From: Clostridia bacterium
GTDB lineage: Bacteria > Bacillota > Clostridia > Oscillospirales > Acutalibacteraceae
Assembly (NCBI GenBank): GCA_017614275.1
Contig: JAGACE010000173.1
Span: 1-5,105, forward strand
DNA: 5,105 bases
Reading direction: 5' to 3'
Of this stretch, positions 1 through 5,103 are shown piece by piece. A program made the position numbers and the translations under genes. The notes under the pieces were generated by a model, which was given only the letters and a program-made list of their open reading frames with translations, was not told where the DNA came from and did not search any database. The number at the start of each line of letters is the position of its first letter. The first letter of the stretch is position 1.

Positions 1-677
1 GAACCCTTCAGGCCGATGGTATCGGGCTCGATGAGGGCATGATCCTTCAGCGCATTGTAGTCATAGACCAGCAGCGGCTTGTCGTAGCACTCCTCGGTGC
101 CGAGAACGGTCATGTAACGCGGGGTGTTCAGCTCCTTGATGCAGGTGATCATGCAGGGGGTCTTGACCTTGATGGTCATGTAGCCGTCCTCCAGGATACG
201 CTTGATGGTCAGCTCGTTGCCGTTCTTGGTGATCTCGCCGGCATAGGTGATCTGGGGCAGATGCAGCTTCTCGGCGATCTGCGGACCCACCTGGGCGGTA
301 TCGCCGTCGATGGCCTGACGGCCGGCCAGGATGATGTCATCCTTGTCCACGCCGTAGGTGTCGATGCCGGCGGCGATGATCTGGCTGGTGGCGTAGGTGT
401 CGGAGCCGCCGAACTCGCGGGCGGTGATCAGAACGCCCTCGTCCACGCCCATGGCCATCAGCTCACGCAGCATGCCCTCGGCGGGAGGGGGACCCATGGA
501 GACGACGACGACTTCCGCGCCGGTCTGCTCCTTCAGGGTCAGGGCGGCCTCCACGGCGTTCAGATCGTCGGGGTTGGTGATGGCCGCCATCTTGGAGCGA
601 TCCATCGTCCCGTCCTCTTTGACGGCGACTTTGCCGGAGGTGTTCGGGACCTGTTTGACACATACGATGTATTTCAT
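1..677 (-). CDS. etfB: Electron transfer flavoprotein beta subunit, clostridial/bifurcating type (3' end outside window)
   Basis: This is the beta subunit of the heterodimeric flavoprotein that carries electrons to or from an acyl-CoA dehydrogenase in the cytoplasm. Reading the minus strand from ATG at 677-675 gives 225 residues with no stop before the window edge. EtfB proteins usually have about 260 residues, so roughly the last 35-40 are missing. The N-terminus MKYIVCVKQVPNT is typical. Further family blocks are TNPDDLNAVEAAL (residues 34-46), VSMGPP (59-64), GGSDTYATS (90-98), GRQAIDGDTAQVGPQ (119-133) and the final IGLKG (221-225). The DGDTAQVGP block is, from family knowledge, typical of EtfB from anaerobes that bifurcate electrons between NADH, ferredoxin and an enoyl-CoA. 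The start is supported by AAGGAGG at 689-695, 11 bases upstream. It lies 16 bp after the acyl-CoA dehydrogenase stop, in the same operon. Codon choice differs from the neighbours: after residue 20 all 12 lysines are AAG. An etfA gene is expected to follow. Confidence 0.96.
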   Translation of the reverse strand, partial: MKYIVCVKQVPNTSGKVAVKEDGTMDRSKMAAITNPDDLNAVEAALTLKEQTGAEVVVVSMGPPPAEGMLRELMAMGVDEGVLITAREFGGSDTYATSQIIAAGIDTYGVDKDDIILAGRQAIDGDTAQVGPQIAEKLHLPQITYAGEITKNGNELTIKRILEDGYMTIKVKTPCMITCIKELNTPRYMTVLGTEECYDKPLLVYDYNALKDHALIEPDTIGLKG

Positions 678-684
678 GGTGTTC

Positions 685-700
685 CGTTCCTCCTTATTTC
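685..700 (-). promoter_or_regulatory. Stop/Shine-Dalgarno overlap between acyl-CoA dehydrogenase and etfB
   Basis: On the minus strand GAAATAAGGAGGAACG places the dehydrogenase stop TAA inside the AAGGAGG ribosome binding site of etfB (689-695). This favours coupled translation of the two partner proteins. The same 16 bases occur at 1843-1858. Confidence 0.8.
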
Positions 701-1836
701 AGAATGTTGCCGGCAATGACCATCTGCTGGACCTGGGTTGTCCCTTCGTAAATGGTCAGGATGCGGGCGTCGCGGTAGAACCGCTCGACTTTGTACTCGT
801 TGATGTAGCCGTAGCCGCCGAAGATCTGGACTGCTTTATAAGCGACGCGGTTGGCCATTTCGGAGGCGAAGTATTTCGACATGGCGCAGAGTTTCGAGGC
901 CTCCGGATCCCCCGCGTCTTTCTTTACTGCAGTCGAGTAGATCAGTTCTCTCGCCGCTTCGATCTCGGTGGCCATGTCGGCCAGCATGAAGCTGATCGCC
1001 TGGAAATCCTTGAGCGGCCGGCCGAACTGTTTGCGGTCCTTGGAATACTGCAGGGCCTCTTCATAGGCGCCCTGCGCCAGACCGAGGGACTGCGCTGCCA
1101 CGCCGAGGCGGCCGCCGTCGAGGGTCTGCATGGCGGTCCGGAAGCCGTTGTCCTTCGGGCCGAGCAGATCGGACTTGTGGATCCGGACGTCTTCGAGGAT
1201 CAGGTCGCAGGTGGGGTATCCGTTGATGCCCATCTTGCGCTCGGGTTTGCCGAGGGAAACGCCGGGCAGCGTGAGGTCCACGATGAACATGGAGATCCCG
1301 CGGGATCCGCGCTGGGTGGGGTCGGTCTTGGCATAGACGATGGCATAGTCGGCGATCGGCGCCCCGGAGACGAAGGTCTTCCGTCCGTTGAGCACGAAGT
1401 AGTCCCCGTCTTCGACCGCGGTCGTCAGGGTCCCGCCGGCGTCCGAGCCAGCTCCCGGTTCGGTCAGAGAGAAGACGATGATCTTCTCCCCTTTCGCGAT
1501 CGGGGCCAGGTATTTCTGTTTCTGTTCTTCGTTCCCGCAGAAGAGCAGCGGGCCGGAGCCTAAGGAGTTCGATGTGTTGGCATAGATCGCGAGCACGGGG
1601 GAAACACGCGAGAACTCTTCCATCATCAGGACATAGTCCAGGGAGTCGCCGCCCTGGCCGCCGTATTCGACCGGCGTCTTGATGCCGGTGAAGCCGTATT
1701 TGGCCATCTGGTGAAAGATGTCCCAATCGAATTCACCGGTCTCATCCAGTCGGTCCAGCAGCTCGTCGGTGAACTCGGTCTCGGCGAATTCCCGACAGAG
1801 GTCGCGGAGCATGGTTTGTTTCTCATTGAGTATCAT
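694..1836 (-). CDS. Acyl-CoA dehydrogenase family FAD enzyme, probable Etf-linked enoyl-CoA reductase
   Basis: This 380-residue protein has the normal length and the complete architecture of a soluble acyl-CoA dehydrogenase: N-terminal helical domain (about 1-115), middle beta domain (about 116-225) and C-terminal helical domain (about 226-380). Visible signatures are FSLTEPGAGSDA (122-133), MGINGYPTC (202-210), the DRKQFGRPLKDFQ stretch (267-279), QIFGGYGYINEY (337-348) and IYEGTTQVQ (362-370). Glu364 in IYEGT sits at the position of the catalytic base of butyryl-CoA dehydrogenases, so the enzyme looks active. In a strict anaerobe with a bifurcating-type Etf alongside, it more likely reduces a 2-enoyl-CoA than oxidises a saturated acyl-CoA. 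ATG at 1836-1834 is preceded by AAGGAGG (1847-1853), which overlaps the stop codon of the CoA-transferase; 15 bp separate the two genes. Substrate is not certain: crotonyl-CoA, acryloyl-CoA and aryl-acryloyl (caffeyl-like) CoA are all possible. The cinnamoyl-esterase-like and PadR neighbours favour an aromatic substrate. Confidence 0.93.
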   Translation of the reverse strand: MILNEKQTMLRDLCREFAETEFTDELLDRLDETGEFDWDIFHQMAKYGFTGIKTPVEYGGQGGDSLDYVLMMEEFSRVSPVLAIYANTSNSLGSGPLLFCGNEEQKQKYLAPIAKGEKIIVFSLTEPGAGSDAGGTLTTAVEDGDYFVLNGRKTFVSGAPIADYAIVYAKTDPTQRGSRGISMFIVDLTLPGVSLGKPERKMGINGYPTCDLILEDVRIHKSDLLGPKDNGFRTAMQTLDGGRLGVAAQSLGLAQGAYEEALQYSKDRKQFGRPLKDFQAISFMLADMATEIEAARELIYSTAVKKDAGDPEASKLCAMSKYFASEMANRVAYKAVQIFGGYGYINEYKVERFYRDARILTIYEGTTQVQQMVIAGNILK

Positions 1837-1842
1837 AAACGT

Positions 1843-1858
1843 CGTTCCTCCTTATTTC
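1843..1858 (-). promoter_or_regulatory. Stop/Shine-Dalgarno overlap between CoA-transferase and acyl-CoA dehydrogenase
   Basis: GAAATAAGGAGGAACG on the minus strand again merges the upstream stop codon TAA (1854-1852) with AAGGAGG (1847-1853) serving the next gene. It is identical over 16 bases to the junction at 685-700 and supports one polycistronic message with translational coupling. Confidence 0.8.
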
Positions 1859-3480
1859 GCGGAAAAACAGTCGGCAAGACCGCCCCATGTTTCTTCAAAG
1901 ATCGCCGGGTCCATGGTCTTGAGGTCGTCGGCGATGACCGGGACAAAGTCCATCTGGTCCAGCACGTCTTTCTGGAGATCGATGCCGGGCGCCACTTCGA
2001 TGAGCGTCATCTTCTTGTCGATGAGCTTGAAGACGGCCCGCTCCGTGACGTAGAACACTTCCTGCGTGTCCGGCGAGAACTGTCCGGAGAAGGTGATCTG
2101 TCCGACTTTCTTGACGAACTTCCGGATGTCTCCCTCTTTCAGGATCTTCAGTTTGCCGTCGCCGACTTCCAGTTCCGCATGGCCCATGAAGGTGCCGGCA
2201 AAAATGACTTTCTTCGTGGCGGCGGTGATGTCGATGAATCCGCCGGGTCCCGTCAGGCGGCTGCCCATCCGGGAGACGTTGTTGTTGCCTTCCTCATCGA
2301 CTTCGCCGATGCCGAGGCTGGTGACGTCCAGCCCGCCGCCGGAGATGAAGTCGAACATGTCGTTCGGGGTGATGATGGCCTGCGGGTTGAAGGCGCTGCC
2401 GAAACTCGGGAGAGCCGACGGCACGCCGCCCACCATGCCGGACTCGGTGCTCATGGTGACTTCATCGATGAGCCCTTCTTCCGCCACGACTTTGGAGATG
2501 TCGGCCGGCATGCCGACGCCCAGGTTGATGATGTCGCCGGGCTTCATCTCCATGGCGCAGCGGCGGCAGATGACTTTCCGCTCATCGAACGGGATGGGTT
2601 TGATCTCGTCCAGAGGGATCTTGATCTGTCCGGAGAAAGAGGGCTGCCAGTAGTCCCCTTCCGCCTGCCAGCAGGACATGGGATCCTGTGCCTTGACGAC
2701 ATAGTCCACCAGGATGCCCGGGATCTTGATGTCCTTCGGGTTCAGGGTCTCCTTCTTGGCAAGGTACTCGACCTGCACGATGACGGTGCCGCCGGTGTTC
2801 TTGGTGGCCTCCGCCACGGCGAGCCCTTCGTTGATCATGGATTCATGGGCGAAGGAGATGTTGCCGTCCTCATCGGCGATGGTGCCGCGCAGCAGAGCGA
2901 CGTCGATGTCAAAGCCGGGATAGAACAGGTATTCCTCTCCGTTGAACTCGACGACTTTGACGAGTTCGTCCTTGGCGGACTGATTCATCCGACCGCCTTC
3001 GACGCGGGGGTCGACGAACGTGCCGAGGCCCGTCTTGGTGATGAGGCCGGGACGGCCGGCGGCGATCTCCCGCCAGAGGTTGACGATGACGCCCTGCGGC
3101 AGGCAGTAGCTCTCCAGCTGTTCCGCACGCGCCTGATCACAAAGCGTGAACGCCGAGCCGATGTGGGCGCTGGTCCATTTGGTGACGAGCCCGGGGCCGG
3201 CTTCTCCCAGACGGGTCGCCCCGCGGTTGCCGTGCTCCTTGTCGGGTTCGTCCCGCTTCACGCGGTCCCAGCCGATGAAGCTGTTGCCGACGCCCCAGTC
3301 CCCGAGCGCGCTCGCCTGTTTGAGATACAGGCCCTTCGGGTGCCCGGTCTCCTGATAATTGTCACGGATCGCGCAGGCGATCTCCTCTGCCCAGCCGGAC
3401 AGGCCCATGCCGGCCACAGCGACCGTTGCGCCGTCCGGGATGAGCTGCGCCGCTTCGCGCGCGCTGATGAATTTAGCCAT
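1852..3480 (-). CDS. Family I acyl-CoA transferase, fused alpha-beta (propionate CoA-transferase/YdiF/CarA-like)
   Basis: This 542-residue protein matches the single-chain family I CoA-transferases, in which the alpha-like and beta-like halves of AtoD/AtoA-type enzymes are joined. They move CoA between carboxylic acids through a glutamyl-CoA thioester. The N-terminal half (about 1-290) opens with FISAREAAQLIPDGATVAVAGMG and contains GLGTFVDPRVEGGRMN (151-166). The second half (about 300-542) contains INLGVGMPADIS (318-329) and STESGMVGGVP (344-354), where Glu346 lies in the conserved position of the catalytic glutamate. GSRLTGPGGFIDI follows at 406-418. The start codon is set by AAGGAGG at 3488-3494, 7 bases upstream. 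It is the first gene of an operon with the acyl-CoA dehydrogenase and etfB, and a PadR-like operator lies 34 bp before its ATG. Inference: it activates the acid substrate by taking CoA from the reduced product or from acetyl-CoA, saving ATP. The family uses propionate, acetate, lactate, butyrate or hydroxycinnamates, and the sequence does not decide which. Confidence 0.93.
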   Translation of the reverse strand: MAKFISAREAAQLIPDGATVAVAGMGLSGWAEEIACAIRDNYQETGHPKGLYLKQASALGDWGVGNSFIGWDRVKRDEPDKEHGNRGATRLGEAGPGLVTKWTSAHIGSAFTLCDQARAEQLESYCLPQGVIVNLWREIAAGRPGLITKTGLGTFVDPRVEGGRMNQSAKDELVKVVEFNGEEYLFYPGFDIDVALLRGTIADEDGNISFAHESMINEGLAVAEATKNTGGTVIVQVEYLAKKETLNPKDIKIPGILVDYVVKAQDPMSCWQAEGDYWQPSFSGQIKIPLDEIKPIPFDERKVICRRCAMEMKPGDIINLGVGMPADISKVVAEEGLIDEVTMSTESGMVGGVPSALPSFGSAFNPQAIITPNDMFDFISGGGLDVTSLGIGEVDEEGNNNVSRMGSRLTGPGGFIDITAATKKVIFAGTFMGHAELEVGDGKLKILKEGDIRKFVKKVGQITFSGQFSPDTQEVFYVTERAVFKLIDKKMTLIEVAPGIDLQKDVLDQMDFVPVIADDLKTMDPAIFEETWGGLADCFSAK

Positions 3481-3509
3481 AAACGTGCCTCCTTGAACTC
3501 TGCACAGAT

Positions 3510-3533
3510 AAATATGTAAATATTGACATATTT
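3510..3533. promoter_or_regulatory. Predicted PadR operator upstream of the CoA-transferase operon
   Basis: This is an inverted repeat with 8-bp arms, AAATATGT (3510-3517) and ACATATTT (3526-3533), separated by 8 bases. The core ATGTAAATATTGACAT (3514-3529) has the ATGT-N8-ACAT form reported for PadR-type operators and matches the palindrome at 4431-4446 in 15 of 16 bases. It ends 30-34 bp before the ATG of the CoA-transferase, where binding would block transcription start or early elongation. No convincing -35/-10 pair could be picked on the minus strand. The AT-rich sequence here (TATGTCAATATTTACATATTTAT on the minus strand in part) probably holds a -10, so operator and promoter likely overlap. 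Confidence 0.78.
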
Positions 3534-3540
3534 GCGTTTA

Positions 3541-3567
3541 AGAGAAAGCCGATCGCTCGGCTTCTCT
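3541..3567 (-). terminator. Terminator-like hairpin after the hydrolase gene
   Basis: The arms AGAGAAAGCCGA (3541-3552) and TCGGCTTCTCT (3557-3567) pair over 11 bp with one bulged A and a 4-base loop. On the minus strand the hairpin starts 11 bases after the hydrolase stop. Its GC core (GCCGA/TCGGC) is followed by TTTCTCTTAAA, a broken T-rich tract, so it fits a rather weak intrinsic terminator separating the hydrolase transcript from the CoA-transferase operon. Some read-through into the operon is likely. Confidence 0.6.
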
Positions 3568-3578
3568 GTTATGATCGT

Positions 3579-4328
3579 TTATGCGATGGAATCCAGATAC
3601 TTGCGGGTCTCCTTGTTGCTCCTGGGTTTCCCCATCAGCAGGAACCCGTGGTCGCCGTGGATCTCGACCAGCGTCGCGTTCGGGTAACGTTTCGCGGCTT
3701 CCCGGGCATAGCGGATCTTGACCAGCGGGTCTTCCTTCCCGTGGATGATCCAGACCGGTTTTTGGAACGAGCAGATCTCTTCCCAGGGTTCCAGCTTCTG
3801 CGCGTCCTCCGCGTATTTCCGCCCCAGCTTGACGTTGATCGCATAGAACGTCTCCGGGATGTTGTCCGGGTCGATGTGTGCCGTGATCATCACGCCGCGG
3901 CGGGCGTCGTCCGGGATGCAGAGCGCCGGATAATAGAGCATGATGCGCTCGATCTTGTCTTCCACTTCCGGAGCCGCGAGCGCCGAGACGAAACCGCCCT
4001 GGCTGCAGCCGGCCAGGATGATGTGATCGTTGTCCACGAAGTCCTGCGCGCGGACATAGTCCACCAGGTTGATGAGATCCTGTTTTTCGGTCAGGACACT
4101 CATCTGCGTGGTGTCCCCGCCCGAGATGCCGTTGCCGGCGGCCGGGAAATCATAGATGAAGGCACAGTATCCTTTTTTGACGAAGACTCTCGCATACAGA
4201 TAGGACATGGCCTGGTCGGAACCGAACCCGTGGCTGACGATGACCGTCCGGAACGGTCCCGCGCCCTTGGGCTTCATGATGAAACCGCGTAGTTTGTTTC
4301 CCTGCGAATCGATGCTGAAATAGTTCAT
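3579..4328 (-). CDS. Alpha/beta hydrolase, cinnamoyl/feruloyl-esterase-like
   Basis: This is a 249-residue cytoplasmic serine hydrolase without signal peptide or membrane segment. The fold's landmarks are in order: HGFG oxyanion-hole loop (33-36), YDFPAAGNGISGG (59-71, the usual D-F-x-G-x-G-x-S-x-G region), nucleophile elbow GCSQGG with Ser109 (107-112), acid-loop HGKEDPLV with Asp200 (196-203), and HGDHGF with His227 (224-229). Ser109-Asp200-His227 form a complete catalytic triad. A segment between about 135 and 190 (with DDARRG, DPDNIPE and LGRKYAEDAQKLEPWEEI) sits where intracellular cinnamoyl esterases of lactobacilli and Butyrivibrio carry their substrate-binding insert; the resemblance is recalled, not aligned. 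ATG at 4328-4326 follows GGAGG (4335-4339) by 6 bases. It is divergent from a PadR-family gene, and its stop is followed by a terminator-like hairpin, so it may be its own transcript. Likely role (inference): freeing hydroxycinnamic acids from esters for the next operon. Thioesterase or generic carboxylesterase activity cannot be excluded. Confidence 0.88.
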   Translation of the reverse strand: MNYFSIDSQGNKLRGFIMKPKGAGPFRTVIVSHGFGSDQAMSYLYARVFVKKGYCAFIYDFPAAGNGISGGDTTQMSVLTEKQDLINLVDYVRAQDFVDNDHIILAGCSQGGFVSALAAPEVEDKIERIMLYYPALCIPDDARRGVMITAHIDPDNIPETFYAINVKLGRKYAEDAQKLEPWEEICSFQKPVWIIHGKEDPLVKIRYAREAAKRYPNATLVEIHGDHGFLLMGKPRSNKETRKYLDSIA

Positions 4329-4358
4329 ACTTCCCCTCCCGGCTTTTCATTTCCGATA

Positions 4359-4378
4359 TCTGACAATTATTTGTCAGA
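4359..4378. repeat. Perfect inverted repeat in the hydrolase leader, possible second operator
   Basis: TCTGACAA (4359-4366) and TTGTCAGA (4371-4378) are perfect 8-bp complementary arms around a TTAT spacer. The repeat lies between the candidate hydrolase promoter and its start codon (31 bp before the ATG). Its sequence is unlike the ATGT-N8-ACAT sites, so it may bind a different regulator, or form a small hairpin in the leader RNA. There is no T-run after it on the minus strand, so it does not look like a terminator. Confidence 0.55.
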
Positions 4379-4391
4379 CTATTACCTTTTC

Positions 4392-4421
4392 ATTTTACTC
4401 CAGTAAAGCGGGTGGATTCAA
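4392..4421 (-). promoter_or_regulatory. Candidate promoter of the alpha/beta hydrolase gene
   Basis: On the minus strand, TTGAAT (complement of 4416-4421) and TAAAAT (complement of 4392-4397) are separated by 18 bases and could serve as -35 and -10. Transcription would start near 4385, about 57 bases before the ATG. The -10 overlaps the inverted repeat at 4394-4407, and the early transcript would include the repeat at 4359-4378. The match is moderate, and other AT-rich hexamers in this region could serve instead. Confidence 0.4.
4394..4407. repeat. Short inverted repeat over the candidate hydrolase -10 region
   Basis: TTTACT (4394-4399) and AGTAAA (4402-4407) form 6-bp arms with a CC spacer. 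The repeat overlaps the candidate -10 box of the hydrolase promoter. The arms share TTTAC/GTAAA with the inner part of the PadR-like palindrome (4431-4446), so it could be a weak secondary site, but a repeat this short can occur by chance in AT-rich sequence. Confidence 0.3.
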
Positions 4422-4430
4422 TTGGCAACT

Positions 4431-4446
4431 ATGTAAATATTTACAT
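4431..4446. promoter_or_regulatory. Predicted PadR operator in the divergent intergenic region
   Basis: ATGTAAATATTTACAT is a perfect 16-bp palindrome of the ATGT-N8-ACAT type. It lies between the divergent hydrolase and PadR-family genes, 16 bp upstream of the regulator's -35 box (4463-4468) and about 10 bp beyond the candidate -35 of the hydrolase promoter (4416-4421). This placement lets one bound dimer act on both genes. It matches the site at 3514-3529 at every position but one. Binding by the adjacent PadR protein is inferred from motif form and proximity. Confidence 0.8.
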
Positions 4447-4462
4447 GATTGCTTTGGTAGAT

Positions 4463-4491
4463 TTGACGAAATCGCATTTGGGCGATATACT
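4463..4491 (+). promoter_or_regulatory. Sigma-70/sigma-A type promoter of the PadR-family gene
   Basis: The -35 box TTGACG (4463-4468) and -10 box TATACT (4486-4491) are separated by 17 bases. Each differs from consensus at one position, so this is a strong housekeeping promoter. Transcription would begin near 4498, leaving a leader of about 30 bases that contains the ribosome binding site at 4514-4520. The predicted operator lies upstream of the -35 and not over it, so repression here would need a second site or bending, or the bound protein may act as an activator. Confidence 0.75.
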
Positions 4492-4513
4492 GCAAAGCAG
4501 AAAAACCGCAACG

Positions 4514-4520
4514 AAAGGAT
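4514..4520 (+). promoter_or_regulatory. Ribosome binding site deciding the TTG start of the PadR-family gene
   Basis: AAAGGAT lies 7 bases before TTG (4528-4530). There is no ATG or GTG in frame nearby that would keep the conserved KYAILGL N-terminus, so TTG is the probable start. The modest site and the TTG codon together suggest low regulator output despite a strong promoter. Confidence 0.65.
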
Positions 4521-4527
4521 CACTGTT

Positions 4528-5103
4528 TTGAGAAACCTGAAATACGCCATCCTGGGGCTCGTCAACCGGGAACCCATGACCGGCTACGATATCAAGAAAG
4601 CGTTTGACTCCCGGGGCCTGACCAACTTCTGGCACGCGGAACACAGTCAGATCTATCCTGAAATGAAGAAGCTCGTCGCCGAAGGGCTCGTCGAGTACGA
4701 GACCGTCATCCGCGGCGAGAAACTGGAAACCAAGCTCTACCGCATCACCCCGGCCGGAAAGAAAGATTTCCACGACTGGCTGCGGGACGATGTGGAGATC
4801 GAGCGCACCTACAAAGATGTGTTCCGGCTGCGCACCTTTTTCAACGAGAGCCTGTCGCAGGAGGAATATCTGAAACTCCTCCGCTCCCAGCTGATGCAGC
4901 ACAGACAAAAGCGGGATATGCTGCGGTTTTATCTCGAGACAGACTTCTCCACCCTGCCCCGGTTCAAGACCAAACAGATGGGCGATTATCTGGTCCTCGA
5001 CGGCGCCGTTCGGCGCGAGACCACTTATGTGGAATGGCTCGAACACTGCATCGACGTGTTCGAGAACGGAACGCCCGGAGAACCGGTGGACTTGATCGAA
5101 TAA
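4528..5103 (+). CDS. PadR-family transcriptional regulator
   Basis: This 191-residue DNA-binding protein has the PadR two-part plan. The N-terminal winged helix-turn-helix (about 5-80) contains the family blocks KYAILGLV (5-12), MTGYDIKKAF (17-26), HSQIYPEMKKLVAEGLVE (39-56, recognition helix) and the wing ending in KLYRITPAGKK (69-79). The C-terminal part (about 85-180) is a helical dimerisation and ligand domain with FRLRTFFNESLS (99-110) and VEWLEHCIDVF (168-178), as in the longer PadR subfamily. The start is TTG at 4528-4530, chosen because it gives the normal PadR N-terminus and has AAAGGAT at 4514-4520. PadR founders sense phenolic acids and repress phenolic-acid genes, but the family also includes multidrug regulators. 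Here the divergent esterase-like gene and a shared palindrome before the CoA-transferase operon suggest control of both, plus autoregulation. The ligand is unknown; a hydroxycinnamate or its CoA ester is the best guess. Confidence 0.94.
   Translation: MRNLKYAILGLVNREPMTGYDIKKAFDSRGLTNFWHAEHSQIYPEMKKLVAEGLVEYETVIRGEKLETKLYRITPAGKKDFHDWLRDDVEIERTYKDVFRLRTFFNESLSQEEYLKLLRSQLMQHRQKRDMLRFYLETDFSTLPRFKTKQMGDYLVLDGAVRRETTYVEWLEHCIDVFENGTPGEPVDLIE

Noticed and set aside
39..719. Plus-strand frame of 226 codons opposite etfB
   Set aside because: Glycine- and aspartate-rich low-complexity translation; the minus strand encodes unmistakable EtfB motifs throughout.
397..1563. Long plus-strand open frame of 388 codons opposite etfB and the acyl-CoA dehydrogenase
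   Set aside because: It spans the border of two well-supported minus-strand genes, has no family motif and is an antisense artefact.
694..3480. Acrylate-pathway (lactate to propionate) operon as the preferred reading
   Set aside because: Transferase, dehydrogenase and Etf would fit, but no lactoyl-CoA dehydratase subunits or activator are in the window, and the esterase-like and PadR neighbours fit less well. It is kept as an alternative, not excluded.
1711..3519. Long plus-strand open frame of 602 codons opposite the CoA-transferase
   Set aside because: The product is rich in D, G, H, V and A with no recognisable motif, and it mirrors a clearly conserved gene on the other strand. Such frames are common opposite GC-rich genes.
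3523..3528. Plus-strand TTGACA as a -35 box
   Set aside because: There is no -10-like hexamer 16-18 bases downstream and no plus-strand gene follows; the bases are part of the operator-like dyad.
3482..3578. Riboswitch or small RNA in the gap before the CoA-transferase
   Set aside because: The gap is under 100 bp and is accounted for by the terminator hairpin, the dyad and the ribosome binding site; no known riboswitch core was recognised.
3648..4292. Plus-strand frame opposite the hydrolase
   Set aside because: No recognisable motif; the minus strand carries a complete hydrolase with an intact catalytic triad.
4441..5046. Minus-strand frame opposite the PadR-family gene
   Set aside because: The plus strand has the full PadR motif set, a promoter and a ribosome binding site; the opposite frame has none of these.
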